64,000 nt of DNA, taken from the NCBI RefSeq assembly GCF_000770675.1, contig NZ_AVBG01000001.1, positions 186,001 to 250,000 of the forward strand, given 5' to 3'. Made by a program: the position numbers and the translations under genes. Source of the DNA: Pontibacillus chungwhensis BH030062. GTDB taxonomy: Bacteria > Bacillota > Bacilli > Bacillales > BH030062. The notes under the pieces are model-generated. The model worked only from the letters and a program-made list of their open reading frames with translations, searched no databases and was not told the origin of the DNA. Of the stretch, positions 55,977 to 64,000 are shown in pieces; position 1 is the stretch's first letter; every line of letters starts with the position of its first letter.

Positions 55977-56005
55977 TTTACAAAAACGAACATCCGTTCT
56001 ATTAT
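55977..56005 (+). promoter_or_regulatory. Promoter of parE-parC
   Basis: TTTACA (55977-55982), 17-base spacer, TATTAT (56000-56005). The LexA box fills the spacer. Confidence 0.65.
55987..56000 (+). promoter_or_regulatory. LexA box of parE-parC
   Basis: CGAAC-ATCC-GTTCT, 9 of 10 matches to the LexA consensus, between the -35 and -10 elements. Confidence 0.7.
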
Positions 56006-56038
56006 AGTTATAAGAGCATTGAAAGGAGTACAAACAGA

Positions 56039-57991
56039 TTGGTTAAGAATTCTACTCAATATAATGATGATTCAATACAAGTGTTAGAGGGATTAGAAGC
56101 TGTTAGGAAGCGACCTGGCATGTACATAGGAAGCACAGACCATCGCGGGCTTCATCACCTCGTTTATGAAATAGTGGATAATGCCGTTGACGAAGCGTTA
56201 GCGGGATATGGAAATCGGATTACAGTAACCATTCATAAAGATCAAAGTGTATCAGTACGAGATGAAGGACGTGGTATGCCTACAGGGATGCACCGACTCG
56301 GAAAGCCCACCCCTGAAGTCATACTTACCGTGCTTCATGCTGGGGGTAAGTTTGGTCAAGGTGGTTATAAGACAAGTGGAGGACTACATGGTGTCGGAGC
56401 CTCTGTTGTGAATGCGTTATCAGAATGGCTTGAAGTGACGATTTATCGTGATGGACAGACTTATTACCAACGATTTGAGAACGGTGGTAAACCTGTTACG
56501 TCTCTTGAGAAGAAGGGGGCAACACGTAAAAGCGGGACTCTAATTCATTTCAAACCAGACCCGGAAATTTTCTCCATGACAACGTATAACTTTGAAACGC
56601 TGTCAGAGCGACTGCGAGAAGCTGCGTTCTTACTTAAAGGGATGGAGATTGTCCTTGATGATAAACGCCAAGAAGACCAAAAGGAAAGTTACCAATATCC
56701 AGATGGCTTAGAATCGTTTGTAGCGTACCTGAACGAAGAAAAAGATACGCTTCATCCTGTTGTAGCCTTTGAGGGTATACAAGATGAGATTGAAATCGAT
56801 TTTGGATTCCAGTTCAATGATGGCTATGCTGAAAGTATGCTCTCATTTGTGAACAACGTTCGTACTAGAGACGGGGGAACGCACGAGTCTGGGGCTAAAA
56901 CAGCCATTACAAGAATATTTAATGACCATGCAAGGAAAACAGGCCTCTTAAAAGAGAAAGATAAGAACCTTGATGGGAATGATATCAGAGAAGGCTTTAC
57001 AGCAGTCGTTTCTGTCCGAATCCCTGAGGAGAAGCTTCAGTTTGAAGGCCAGACGAAGAGTAAATTAGGGACTTCTGAAGCAAGGTCTGCTGTTGATGCT
57101 GTGGTAGCTGAGAAATTATCTTATTTCTTAGAAGAGAACCCTGATGTTGCAACTATGCTTATTCGAAAAGCCATTAAAGCAAAGGAAGCTCGTGAAGCAG
57201 CTCGAAAAGCAAGGGAAGATGCAAGATCAGGCAAGAAGAAAAAGCGCAAAGAAACATTACTGAGCGGTAAATTAACCCCTGCACAATCTAAAAATGCTCA
57301 GAAAAACGAATTATATCTTGTTGAGGGTGATTCAGCAGGAGGTTCTGCGAAGCAAGGTCGTGACCGTAGGTTTCAAGCTATTCTTCCTCTAAGAGGTAAA
57401 GTGATAAATACAGAGAAGGCGAAACTTCAGGATATACTTAAGAATGAAGAGATTTCAACGATTATTCATACCATTGGAGCAGGAGTTGGCTCTGATTTTG
57501 ATATCAACGATTGTCAGTACGACAAAATTATTATAATGACAGATGCCGATACTGATGGGGCTCACATTCAAGTCCTTTTATTGACGTTTTTCTATCGTTA
57601 TATGCAAGAGCTCGTTAAAGAAGGTAAAATCTATATTGCTCTTCCGCCTCTATATAAAATTTCAAAAGGTAAAGGGAAGAAAGAGAAGACTCGCTATGCT
57701 TGGGAAGAAGATGAAATGCAACAAGTTTTAAAAGAGTTTAAAAATGGTTATACAATTCAACGCTATAAAGGTCTTGGTGAAATGAATGCTGATCAGCTTT
57801 GGGAAACAACTATGAATCCAGAATCAAGAACCTTAATTCGTGTTACAATAGATGACTTAGCTCAGGCGGAACGTAGGATCACCACGCTTATGGGAGATAA
57901 AGTAGAACCCCGTAGAAAGTGGATTGAATCGCACGTAGCCTTTGGGTTAGAAGAACAAAGTAATATCTTAGAAAATGATAAATTGCAATAG
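56039..57991 (+). CDS. parE: DNA topoisomerase IV subunit B (ParE)
   Basis: A 650-residue ATPase subunit of topoisomerase IV, which separates sister chromosomes. GHKL ATPase motifs: EIVDNAVDEALAG, DEGRGMP and GGLHGVGASVVNAL. Toprim metal motifs: EGDSAGGSAKQGRDR and MTDADTDGAHI. The start is a TTG (56039) preceded by AAAGGAG; the next residues match ParE. parC follows 17 bases after. Confidence 0.96.
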   Translation: MVKNSTQYNDDSIQVLEGLEAVRKRPGMYIGSTDHRGLHHLVYEIVDNAVDEALAGYGNRITVTIHKDQSVSVRDEGRGMPTGMHRLGKPTPEVILTVLHAGGKFGQGGYKTSGGLHGVGASVVNALSEWLEVTIYRDGQTYYQRFENGGKPVTSLEKKGATRKSGTLIHFKPDPEIFSMTTYNFETLSERLREAAFLLKGMEIVLDDKRQEDQKESYQYPDGLESFVAYLNEEKDTLHPVVAFEGIQDEIEIDFGFQFNDGYAESMLSFVNNVRTRDGGTHESGAKTAITRIFNDHARKTGLLKEKDKNLDGNDIREGFTAVVSVRIPEEKLQFEGQTKSKLGTSEARSAVDAVVAEKLSYFLEENPDVATMLIRKAIKAKEAREAARKAREDARSGKKKKRKETLLSGKLTPAQSKNAQKNELYLVEGDSAGGSAKQGRDRRFQAILPLRGKVINTEKAKLQDILKNEEISTIIHTIGAGVGSDFDINDCQYDKIIIMTDADTDGAHIQVLLLTFFYRYMQELVKEGKIYIALPPLYKISKGKGKKEKTRYAWEEDEMQQVLKEFKNGYTIQRYKGLGEMNADQLWETTMNPESRTLIRVTIDDLAQAERRITTLMGDKVEPRRKWIESHVAFGLEEQSNILENDKLQ

Positions 57992-58008
57992 AGTAGGAGG
58001 TTCACCTT

Positions 58009-60465
58009 TTGTCTCAATCAGAACAGTATATGGATTTGCCATTAGAAGAAGTATTAGGTGACCGATTTGGTCGTTATAGTAAATATATTATTCAGGACCG
58101 TGCACTTCCGGATGCACGGGATGGACTGAAGCCTGTTCAGCGTCGTATTTTGTATGCGATGCATCAGGAAAAAAACACGCATGATAAACCTTATCGTAAA
58201 TCCGCTAAGACGGTTGGTACCGTTATTGGTAACTATCACCCTCACGGCGATACATCCGTTTATGATGCAATGGTGCGACTTAGTCAGGGCTGGAAGCTAA
58301 GGAATTTGTTAGTCGAAATGCACGGGAACAACGGGAGTGTAGATGGGGACCCTCCAGCAGCGATGCGTTATACAGAAGCACGACTATCTAGTATGGCTTC
58401 TGAATTGCTACGTGACATTGATCAGGAGACAGTAGATTATATTCCGAACTTTGATGACACAATCGCTGAGCCGGTTGTATTACCTGCAAAGTTTCCAAAT
58501 CTACTTGTTAACGGTTCGACAGGGATATCAGCGGGGTATGCAACGGAAATCCCACCTCATAATTTGAGTGAAGTAATCGATGCTGTAATGATGAAAATTG
58601 ATCGTCCTGATGTAACTGTTGATGAATTAATGTCAGTTATGAAAGGACCCGACTTCCCAACAGGCGGAATTATTCAAGGTGTTGATGGAATCAAGAAAGC
58701 TTACGAAACAGGAAAAGGGAAAGTTGTTGTTCGTGGACGTGCTGCTATTGAACAGCTCAGAGGTAACCGTGAGCAGATTGTAATCGATGAGATACCTTAT
58801 GAAGTAAACAAAGCGAACCTTGTAAAAAAAATGGACGAACTTCGAATTGACAAGAAAGTCGAAGGTATAGCAGAAGTTCGTGACGAGACAGACCGTACAG
58901 GTTTACGTATTGTAATCGAGTTGAAAAAAGATGTAGATAGTGAAGGGATTTTAAAGTACCTTTATAAAGCAACGGATCTGCAGATTAGTTACAACTTTAA
59001 TATGGTTGCTATACACGATAAAACGCCTAAGTTAATGAGCCTGCAGGGGATTCTTGATGCCTATATTGCTCACCAAAGGGATGTAGTAACGCGTCAGTCC
59101 GAGTATGAATTAAGAAAAGCTAAGGAAAGGGCTCATATTGTAGAGGGCCTAATAAAAGCTATTTCTATTCTAGATGAAGTGATTGCAACCATCCGTTCAT
59201 CTAACGATAAACAGGATGCAAAACGAAGGTTGATGGAACAGTACGGGTTTACTGAGCCTCAATCAGAAGCCATTGTAAACCTTCAATTATATCGTTTAAC
59301 GAATACAGATATTACATCCTTAGAAAAGGAAGCGGAAGAATTAAATAAACGTATTAGTGAATTAGAAGCCATACTTAGTGATGAGAAGAAACTTCTTAAA
59401 GTAATTAAAAAAGACTTGTCTTCTATGAAGAAGAAATATCATACAGATCGTTTAACCGTTATTGAGGATGAGATTGAGAAGCTAGAAATTAATCCTGAAG
59501 TAACCGTTCCTAGTGATGATGTGCTTGTTTCTGTAACACAAGCGGGGTATATTAAACGAACAAGTCTTCGATCTTATGCTGCTTCAGGAGGGGAAGACTT
59601 TGCTATGAAAGAAGGAGATCGTCTTCTTGGGCTGTTTGAGATAAACACTACGGATACAATCCTTCTTTTTACAAACAAAGGTAACTATTTGTACCTTCCT
59701 ATTCATGGCTTACCGGATATCCGTTGGAAAGATCTAGGGCAACACATTGCGAATTTAATTACTGTTGAAAAAGATGAGCGTATTATAAGAGCTGTGCCAA
59801 TTAGAGATTTCTCAGAAGCGAAATATTTCTTATTTATAACGAAAGCGGGCATGATTAAACGAAGTGAAATATCCCTTTACCAGGCTCAGCGCTATTCTAA
59901 GCCGCTCGTAGCCATTAATGTAAAAGGGGAAGATGAAGTAGTAGATGTTCATGTTACAGATGGCCATCAGGACATATTCCTTGCTACGAATACGGGATAT
60001 GGGCTGTGGTATCATGAGTCTGAAGTGAAGATCATAGGTCAACGAGCAGCTGGTGTGAAAGCAATGGCTTTAAAAGATGATGAAGAGATTGTGGCAGGTA
60101 AAATATTTGATGAAACGAGTGATCCATCCATTCTTCTTGTGACACAACGTGGAGCAGTAAAGCGGATGAGGCTAAAAGAGTTTGAGAAATCAACGCGTGC
60201 GAAACGCGGTGTAGTCATGTTAAGAGAGCTGAAAAGTAACCCACACAGAGTGGTTGGATTACAGCTAACACAAGGAAAAGAAATACTGTTCCTCGAGACA
60301 GAGAACGGAACTACACAAGAAGTAAATGCAGGTTCATTCAAAGCAAGTGACAGATACAGTAATGGCTCTTTTGTCATTGACCAAGATGAGTTTGGCGAAG
60401 TCGTTGCCTTATGGCGAGAAGCGGATTATGAAAAAGTCTTTGATAGTGAAGAAGAACCATCATAG
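58009..60465 (+). CDS. parC: DNA topoisomerase IV subunit A (ParC)
   Basis: An 818-residue DNA-cleaving subunit. The catalytic Tyr is in AAMRYTEARLS (near residue 122). The quinolone-determining loop is HPHGDTSVYDAMVRL, with Thr82 at the position that is Ser in many homologues. The C-terminal beta-pinwheel (about 500-800) is present. TTG start (58009) with TAGGAGG upstream. It is the last gene of the operon; a terminator follows. Confidence 0.96.
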   Translation: MSQSEQYMDLPLEEVLGDRFGRYSKYIIQDRALPDARDGLKPVQRRILYAMHQEKNTHDKPYRKSAKTVGTVIGNYHPHGDTSVYDAMVRLSQGWKLRNLLVEMHGNNGSVDGDPPAAMRYTEARLSSMASELLRDIDQETVDYIPNFDDTIAEPVVLPAKFPNLLVNGSTGISAGYATEIPPHNLSEVIDAVMMKIDRPDVTVDELMSVMKGPDFPTGGIIQGVDGIKKAYETGKGKVVVRGRAAIEQLRGNREQIVIDEIPYEVNKANLVKKMDELRIDKKVEGIAEVRDETDRTGLRIVIELKKDVDSEGILKYLYKATDLQISYNFNMVAIHDKTPKLMSLQGILDAYIAHQRDVVTRQSEYELRKAKERAHIVEGLIKAISILDEVIATIRSSNDKQDAKRRLMEQYGFTEPQSEAIVNLQLYRLTNTDITSLEKEAEELNKRISELEAILSDEKKLLKVIKKDLSSMKKKYHTDRLTVIEDEIEKLEINPEVTVPSDDVLVSVTQAGYIKRTSLRSYAASGGEDFAMKEGDRLLGLFEINTTDTILLFTNKGNYLYLPIHGLPDIRWKDLGQHIANLITVEKDERIIRAVPIRDFSEAKYFLFITKAGMIKRSEISLYQAQRYSKPLVAINVKGEDEVVDVHVTDGHQDIFLATNTGYGLWYHESEVKIIGQRAAGVKAMALKDDEEIVAGKIFDETSDPSILLVTQRGAVKRMRLKEFEKSTRAKRGVVMLRELKSNPHRVVGLQLTQGKEILFLETENGTTQEVNAGSFKASDRYSNGSFVIDQDEFGEVVALWREADYEKVFDSEEEPS

Positions 60466-60470
60466 TAATT

Positions 60471-60508
60471 AAAAAGGCTCTAAGGGTAATCCCTTTAGAG
60501 TCTTTTTG
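60471..60508 (+). terminator. parEC terminator
   Basis: AAAGGCTCTAAGGG pairs with CCCTTTAGAGTCTTT (minor mismatches), then T5. Confidence 0.82.
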
Positions 60509-60557
60509 TATTTTGCTTTATTCATGGTTATTGTTTTTGGAAAGGGAGTTGAAAAAC

Positions 60558-61523
60558 TCATCCATTTTTATTAGTAAAAGCGTTAAAAATAGATTGAATA
60601 AAAGCCTGATAATTAAATTTCATAGCGATATGTTGAAGCGGGTAATCTTCCTTTTGATCACTAATCCTTACATCCGCGATGGTCTGGCCATATGCATCTC
60701 CCTTTTCTACAACAACTGTAACTGGAGCTTCTATGTAATTCATATATTCTGGATGGAGTGCTGCCCAAAGGGCTAATAAATCGTGTATAGGGGCGCCAAT
60801 GTTTGAATGTGTGGCGTTTGTTTCTTGATAGAATTCAAAGTAATAATCAAATATTTCTTTAATGATTGGCCCTACAGAAGGGTCTTTGCAATGAGTAGTG
60901 ATGATCTGAATCATATCCTTGGTAAGTATGGCAAAGTTCGTCACATTTAGCGGAATAATCTTAACTTTCTTCTGGACAGTAAACACTAAGTTGGCAGCAT
61001 AAGGGTCCCCATATATATTTGCTTCTGCCACAGGTGTTACATTACCTGGAGTAAAAAACGCACCTCCCATTACATATATCTCTTTAATCATTTCAGCTAC
61101 TTCAGGATAAAGGACAAACATGGACGACAAAGAGGAAAGCCTACCTACATTGACAACTGTAATCTTATTACGGTGCCTTTTAATCAGGTCTACAGCCTTT
61201 GAATAGTCGTGAATTCTTTTATTGTCAATATTTGCTGAATATGGTGAAAGGGGGCCGAGGCCGAACTTGCCATGTATTTCTTCAGGGTACCGAGGAAAAG
61301 CTCCCGTATAGGGCTTATAAGCACCTCTTATTATATCAATGGAAGCCTCAGCCTTTGTTAACGCGCGTAAAAATAGAGCATTGTCTTCTGCGTTATGTTC
61401 TGAAATATTTCCATAGCCTGTAACAAGTCCGATGATCTCTATCGTGGGATCCATTCTTGCATATAAAAGAGCGATAACATCGTCAATTCCAAAATCTCCA
61501 AAGAATAATATTTTTTTGGCCAG
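60558..61523 (-). CDS. Inosine-uridine-preferring nucleoside hydrolase family protein
   Basis: About 321 residues. It splits the N-glycosidic bond of nucleosides for base salvage. The Ca-binding motif reads FFGDFGIDDVIAL near the N-terminus: the usual first Asp of DxDxGxDD is Phe, the other three are kept. VMGGAFFTPGNV, EANIYGDPYAA, PLNVTNFA and the late metal Asp in IHDLLALWAA are present. The best start seems to be a CTG at 61523, 8 bases after AGGAGG; GTG codons at 61532 and 61541 lie too close to or before that site. Alone on the minus strand. Confidence 0.85.
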   Translation of the reverse strand: MAKKILFFGDFGIDDVIALLYARMDPTIEIIGLVTGYGNISEHNAEDNALFLRALTKAEASIDIIRGAYKPYTGAFPRYPEEIHGKFGLGPLSPYSANIDNKRIHDYSKAVDLIKRHRNKITVVNVGRLSSLSSMFVLYPEVAEMIKEIYVMGGAFFTPGNVTPVAEANIYGDPYAANLVFTVQKKVKIIPLNVTNFAILTKDMIQIITTHCKDPSVGPIIKEIFDYYFEFYQETNATHSNIGAPIHDLLALWAALHPEYMNYIEAPVTVVVEKGDAYGQTIADVRISDQKEDYPLQHIAMKFNYQAFIQSIFNAFTNKNG

Positions 61524-61643
61524 TTTAAGCACCTCCTCCACTCATGTATACAATATATGGTAAATTTTATACATTATAACACTTAGTTTTTGCTGCTAGT
61601 TGAGGGTTTCGTATAAAGAAAAACAAGAGTATTCTTATAGAAA

Positions 61644-61662
61644 CTTAGTAGTAACTCCGAAC
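61644..61662 (+). repeat. Dispersed 19-bp repeat, copy 3
   Basis: Exact copy of the sequence at 50088 and 50221, in the spacer between the nucleoside hydrolase and the TetR gene. Confidence 0.9.
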
Positions 61663-61757
61663 GATCAATTTAAAAAAAAGAAACCAAAAACAATTTTAAT
61701 TATTCTGAATTTTGTGCTACGATGTAAAGGAAAAATTAAAGTGAAAGTAGATGATCT

Positions 61758-62354
61758 ATGAAAGAGTTAAAAGAAAGAATTATAGATTCAGCACTCATTT
61801 TATTTGAAAACAATGGATATCATGGTGTAACAGTGAATCAGATTGTAGAGCATTGTCATGCTTCTAAGGGTGGGTTTTACCATCACTTTGAGTCAAAAGA
61901 TGAATTGTTATATGTGATACATGACACCTTCATTACATATGTTTTAGAAAAAGCGCATGTAGCGAAGGAAACCTACTGCCATCCCACAGATCAACTTCAA
62001 GCAATGATTACATCCTTCGTCAAAGTATTTGACCTATACAAACCACACATTTATGTATTCTATCAAGAAAGTACTTATTTAAAGCCTCAGTATGAAGAAC
62101 GTATTAAAGAAAAGCGAAATGAGTTTAAGGAGCTCTTATTTTCTGTACTTGATAAGGGTCAGCAAACTGGAGATTTCAGGCGCGAACTACCTGTAGTGAT
62201 CACTGGTATGTCTATTCTTGGAATGGTGAACTGGACTTATAAATGGTATAGAAAAGATGGAGGCAAGAGCATCGAAGAGATTGCAAATATTTATGTTGAT
62301 TTAATTTTACACTCTATATTAGAAGAACCAACGAAGCGTCTTTTACATTTATAA
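61758..62354 (+). CDS. TetR-family regulator of acyl-CoA metabolism
   Basis: 198 residues. The N-terminal helix-turn-helix is ENNGYHGVTVNQIVEHCHAS followed by KGGFYHHFESKDELL (residues 17-51). The remainder is an all-helical ligand-binding domain. It is directly upstream of an acyl-CoA dehydrogenase, and an inverted repeat typical of such regulators lies between them. By analogy with FadR and PaaR-type TetR proteins, it probably senses an acyl-CoA. The ligand is unknown. Confidence 0.88.
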   Translation: MKELKERIIDSALILFENNGYHGVTVNQIVEHCHASKGGFYHHFESKDELLYVIHDTFITYVLEKAHVAKETYCHPTDQLQAMITSFVKVFDLYKPHIYVFYQESTYLKPQYEERIKEKRNEFKELLFSVLDKGQQTGDFRRELPVVITGMSILGMVNWTYKWYRKDGGKSIEEIANIYVDLILHSILEEPTKRLLHL

Positions 62355-62376
62355 AAGACTATTTTTATACATTTTG

Positions 62377-62390
62377 TTAAAGCGCTTACA
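62377..62390 (+). promoter_or_regulatory. cre-like site before the acyl-CoA dehydrogenase operon
   Basis: TTAAAGCGCTTACA fits the CcpA consensus TGWAANCGNTNWCA at every defined position but the second. Confidence 0.55.
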
Positions 62391-62400
62391 TTTGTGTTGT

Positions 62401-62418
62401 ACCGACTAAGCGGTCGGT
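62401..62418. promoter_or_regulatory. TetR operator candidate
   Basis: ACCGAC-TAAGCG-GTCGGT: 6-base arms in perfect inverted symmetry, 32 bases before the dehydrogenase start. The form resembles operators of TetR regulators of acyl-CoA pathways. Confidence 0.65.
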
Positions 62419-62449
62419 CAATTTATAAATGATAGAAGGAGTGAAAGGT

Positions 62450-63592
62450 ATGAATTTTGAATTAAGTAAAGAGCAAGAAATGACACAGAAAATGGTGAGG
62501 GATTTTGCACAAGAAGTAATAGCTCCTAGAGCAGTTGAATTAGATAAGACTTCCACCTTCCCCAAGGATATCTTTGATCAAATAGGAGAGTTGGGTCTTT
62601 TAGGCATTCCATTTCCAGAACAATACGGAGGATCTGGGGGGGACACAATTACGTATGCATTAGCTGTAGAAGAAATTGGACGTGTATGTGGAGGAACAGG
62701 CCTGAGCTATGCTGCGGCTGTATCGCTAGGGTCGAGTCCAATTTACTACTTTGGTACAAAAGAGCAAAAAGAGGAATTTTTAGTTCCATTAGCTAAGGGT
62801 GAAGCACTTGCTTCCTTTGGATTAACAGAACCGAATGCAGGTAGTGATGCTGGAGGCACTCAAACAAGAGCGGTAAGAGATGGAGATGAATTTGTTATTA
62901 ATGGAGAAAAGTCTTGGATTACAAATGCAGGATACGCTAAGACTTTAACGGTAACAGCGGTATCTGGTAAAGATGATAAAGGAAAAAATATTATATCTGC
63001 TTTTCTTGTCCCTACTGATACTCCAGGGCTAAAAATATCTAGTAACTATGACAAAATGGGAGTCAGAGCATCAAATACTTCGGAAATTATTTTAGAGGAT
63101 GTGCGCGTCCCAAAAGAGAATATCTTAGGTGATCCGTCCAAGGGATTTAAGCAATTTTTATATACTCTAGATGGAGGACGTATTTCAATTGCTGCTTTAG
63201 CTGTGGGTATTGCGCAAGCTTCCTTAGATAAGGCATTAGCTTATGCCAAAGAACGAAAGCAATTTGGGCAACCTATTTCAAACTTTCAAGCAATTCAGTT
63301 TAAATTAGCAGATATGGCTATGGAAGTCGAGTTAGCTCGGAACATTGTTTTAAAGGCGGCGTGGTTAAAAGATCAGAAAAAACCGTTCACAAAGGAGTCG
63401 GCATATGCCAAGTTGTTCGCATCTGAAACCGCTTTCCGATCTGCCAACCAAGCCATTCAAATACACGGTGGATATGGATATATGCGAGAGTACGAAGTAG
63501 AACGCTTTTTGCGAGATGCAAAACTATTAGAAATAGGAGAAGGAACTTCGGAGATTCAACGCTTGGTAATCAGTCGCCAGCTGGGTTGTTAG
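62450..63592 (+). CDS. Acyl-CoA dehydrogenase
   Basis: A 380-residue FAD-dependent acyl-CoA dehydrogenase (beta-oxidation or branched-chain acyl-CoA oxidation). FGLTEPNAGSDAGGT (substrate/FAD region), SWITNAGYA, GRISIAALAVG, ERKQFGQPISNFQAIQ and GGYGYMREYEVERFLRDAK are conserved. The catalytic Glu is expected in LLEIGEGTSEIQ near the C-terminus. The ATG at 62450 has AAGGAG at 62436-62441. It is the first gene of the operon; an acyl-CoA synthetase remnant follows 34 bases later. Confidence 0.94.
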   Translation: MNFELSKEQEMTQKMVRDFAQEVIAPRAVELDKTSTFPKDIFDQIGELGLLGIPFPEQYGGSGGDTITYALAVEEIGRVCGGTGLSYAAAVSLGSSPIYYFGTKEQKEEFLVPLAKGEALASFGLTEPNAGSDAGGTQTRAVRDGDEFVINGEKSWITNAGYAKTLTVTAVSGKDDKGKNIISAFLVPTDTPGLKISSNYDKMGVRASNTSEIILEDVRVPKENILGDPSKGFKQFLYTLDGGRISIAALAVGIAQASLDKALAYAKERKQFGQPISNFQAIQFKLADMAMEVELARNIVLKAAWLKDQKKPFTKESAYAKLFASETAFRSANQAIQIHGGYGYMREYEVERFLRDAKLLEIGEGTSEIQRLVISRQLGC

Positions 63593-63626
63593 TATTCATT
63601 TCGATTAAAAAGGAGGAAGATGTAAA

Positions 63627-64000
63627 GTGTCCTTATTAGAAATGACGGTTGGAGAATTGTTAGAAGAGAAAGCAAAAGCACATCCAGATCATGAAGCTTT
63701 TGTCTATCCGGAGCTTGGGTTACGCAAGACATATCGTGAATTTGATGAATGGACAGATGCTGCAGCTAAAGGGTTTATGAGTTTAGGGATACAAAAAGGA
63801 GAACCAAGCTCGGGAACTAGAATATTTGTTAAAGCAATCTGATGCCACAACACTATTGTTGGCGGAAGAATACAAAGGGACCTCTTACCTGGATATTCTA
63901 CAGGAAATATGCCCTGAACTTGAACGCTCGGAAAAAGGTGACCTCTACTGTCCCTCATTACCATATTTGAAGAATATTATCGTCCTTAGTAAACAGCAAT
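63627..64000 (+). pseudogene. Acyl-CoA synthetase (AMP-binding), broken by internal deletion
   Basis: A GTG (63627) with AAGGAGG upstream opens a typical AMP-binding N-terminus (MTVGELLEEKAKAHPDHEAF to SLGIQKGE). After that the frame runs into a short foreign tail and stops at 63840-63842. From about 63811 another frame continues the family sequence (RELEYLLKQSDATTLLLAEE and onward to the window end). The roughly 40 residues usually found between these parts (the AIWATN...NTNYR region) are missing. So a deletion of about 120 bases, not a multiple of three, has removed part of the gene. The rest lies beyond the window. Confidence 0.8.

Overview
The window is a low-GC Gram-positive chromosome segment that keeps the Bacillus subtilis gene order almost intact: ymfI-ymfJ-ymfK-rodZ-pgsA-cinA-recA-rny-ymdB-spoVS-tdh-kbl-miaB-ricA-cotE-mutS-mutL-miaA-hfq-spoVK-hflX-ynbB-glnR-glnA, then lexA-yneB-ynzC-tkt-sirA-yneF-ccdA-ccdB-ccdC-yneK-sspP-sspO-acnA-yneN-sspN-tlp-yneP-yneQ-yneR-plsY-yneT-parE-parC. 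The many spore genes (spoVS, cotE, spoVK, sirA, sspP, sspO, sspN, tlp) mark an endospore-forming Bacillaceae member. Acidic, Ser/Glu/Asp-rich protein segments and an OpuB/OpuC-type compatible-solute transporter fit a moderately halophilic genus such as Halobacillus or Pontibacillus; this genus-level placement is inference. No rRNA, tRNA, CRISPR array, prophage or intact insertion sequence was seen.

Region 1 (1-13,100) holds cell shape, lipid synthesis, recombination, RNA decay and sporulation genes, ending in threonine degradation (tdh-kbl) behind a probable catabolite-responsive element. Region 2 (13,100-27,800) holds tRNA modification (miaB, miaA), the RicA regulator, the spore coat organiser CotE, mismatch repair, Hfq, SpoVK, the GTPase HflX and the glnRA operon with a textbook GlnR/TnrA site.

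Region 3 (27,800-30,000) is an SOS locus. lexA is transcribed divergently from an operon with three LexA boxes. Where B. subtilis encodes the LysM division inhibitor YneA, this operon begins with a 30-residue single-helix membrane peptide. Further LexA-box candidates lie before recA, parE and, unexpectedly, miaA.

Region 4 (30,000-50,900) is central metabolism (tkt, acnA), cytochrome c biogenesis (ccdABC, interrupted by an orphan MrpB-like gene), small spore proteins, and several insertions relative to B. subtilis. These are a PAS histidine kinase with a small helical partner, an Lgt-like membrane protein coupled to a thioredoxin-like protein, an FbpB-like peptide, a tandem-AAA SpoVK relative, yidD and folE2. 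A 124-bp repeat lies in two tandem copies directly downstream of sspO.

Region 5 (50,900-64,000) has a membrane-anchored GH18 protein, an osmoprotectant ABC transporter with fused permease and binding protein, yneT, topoisomerase IV, a nucleoside hydrolase, and a TetR-controlled acyl-CoA degradation operon. The second gene of that operon, an acyl-CoA synthetase, is broken by an internal deletion. An exact 19-bp sequence occurs at three intergenic sites in this region.
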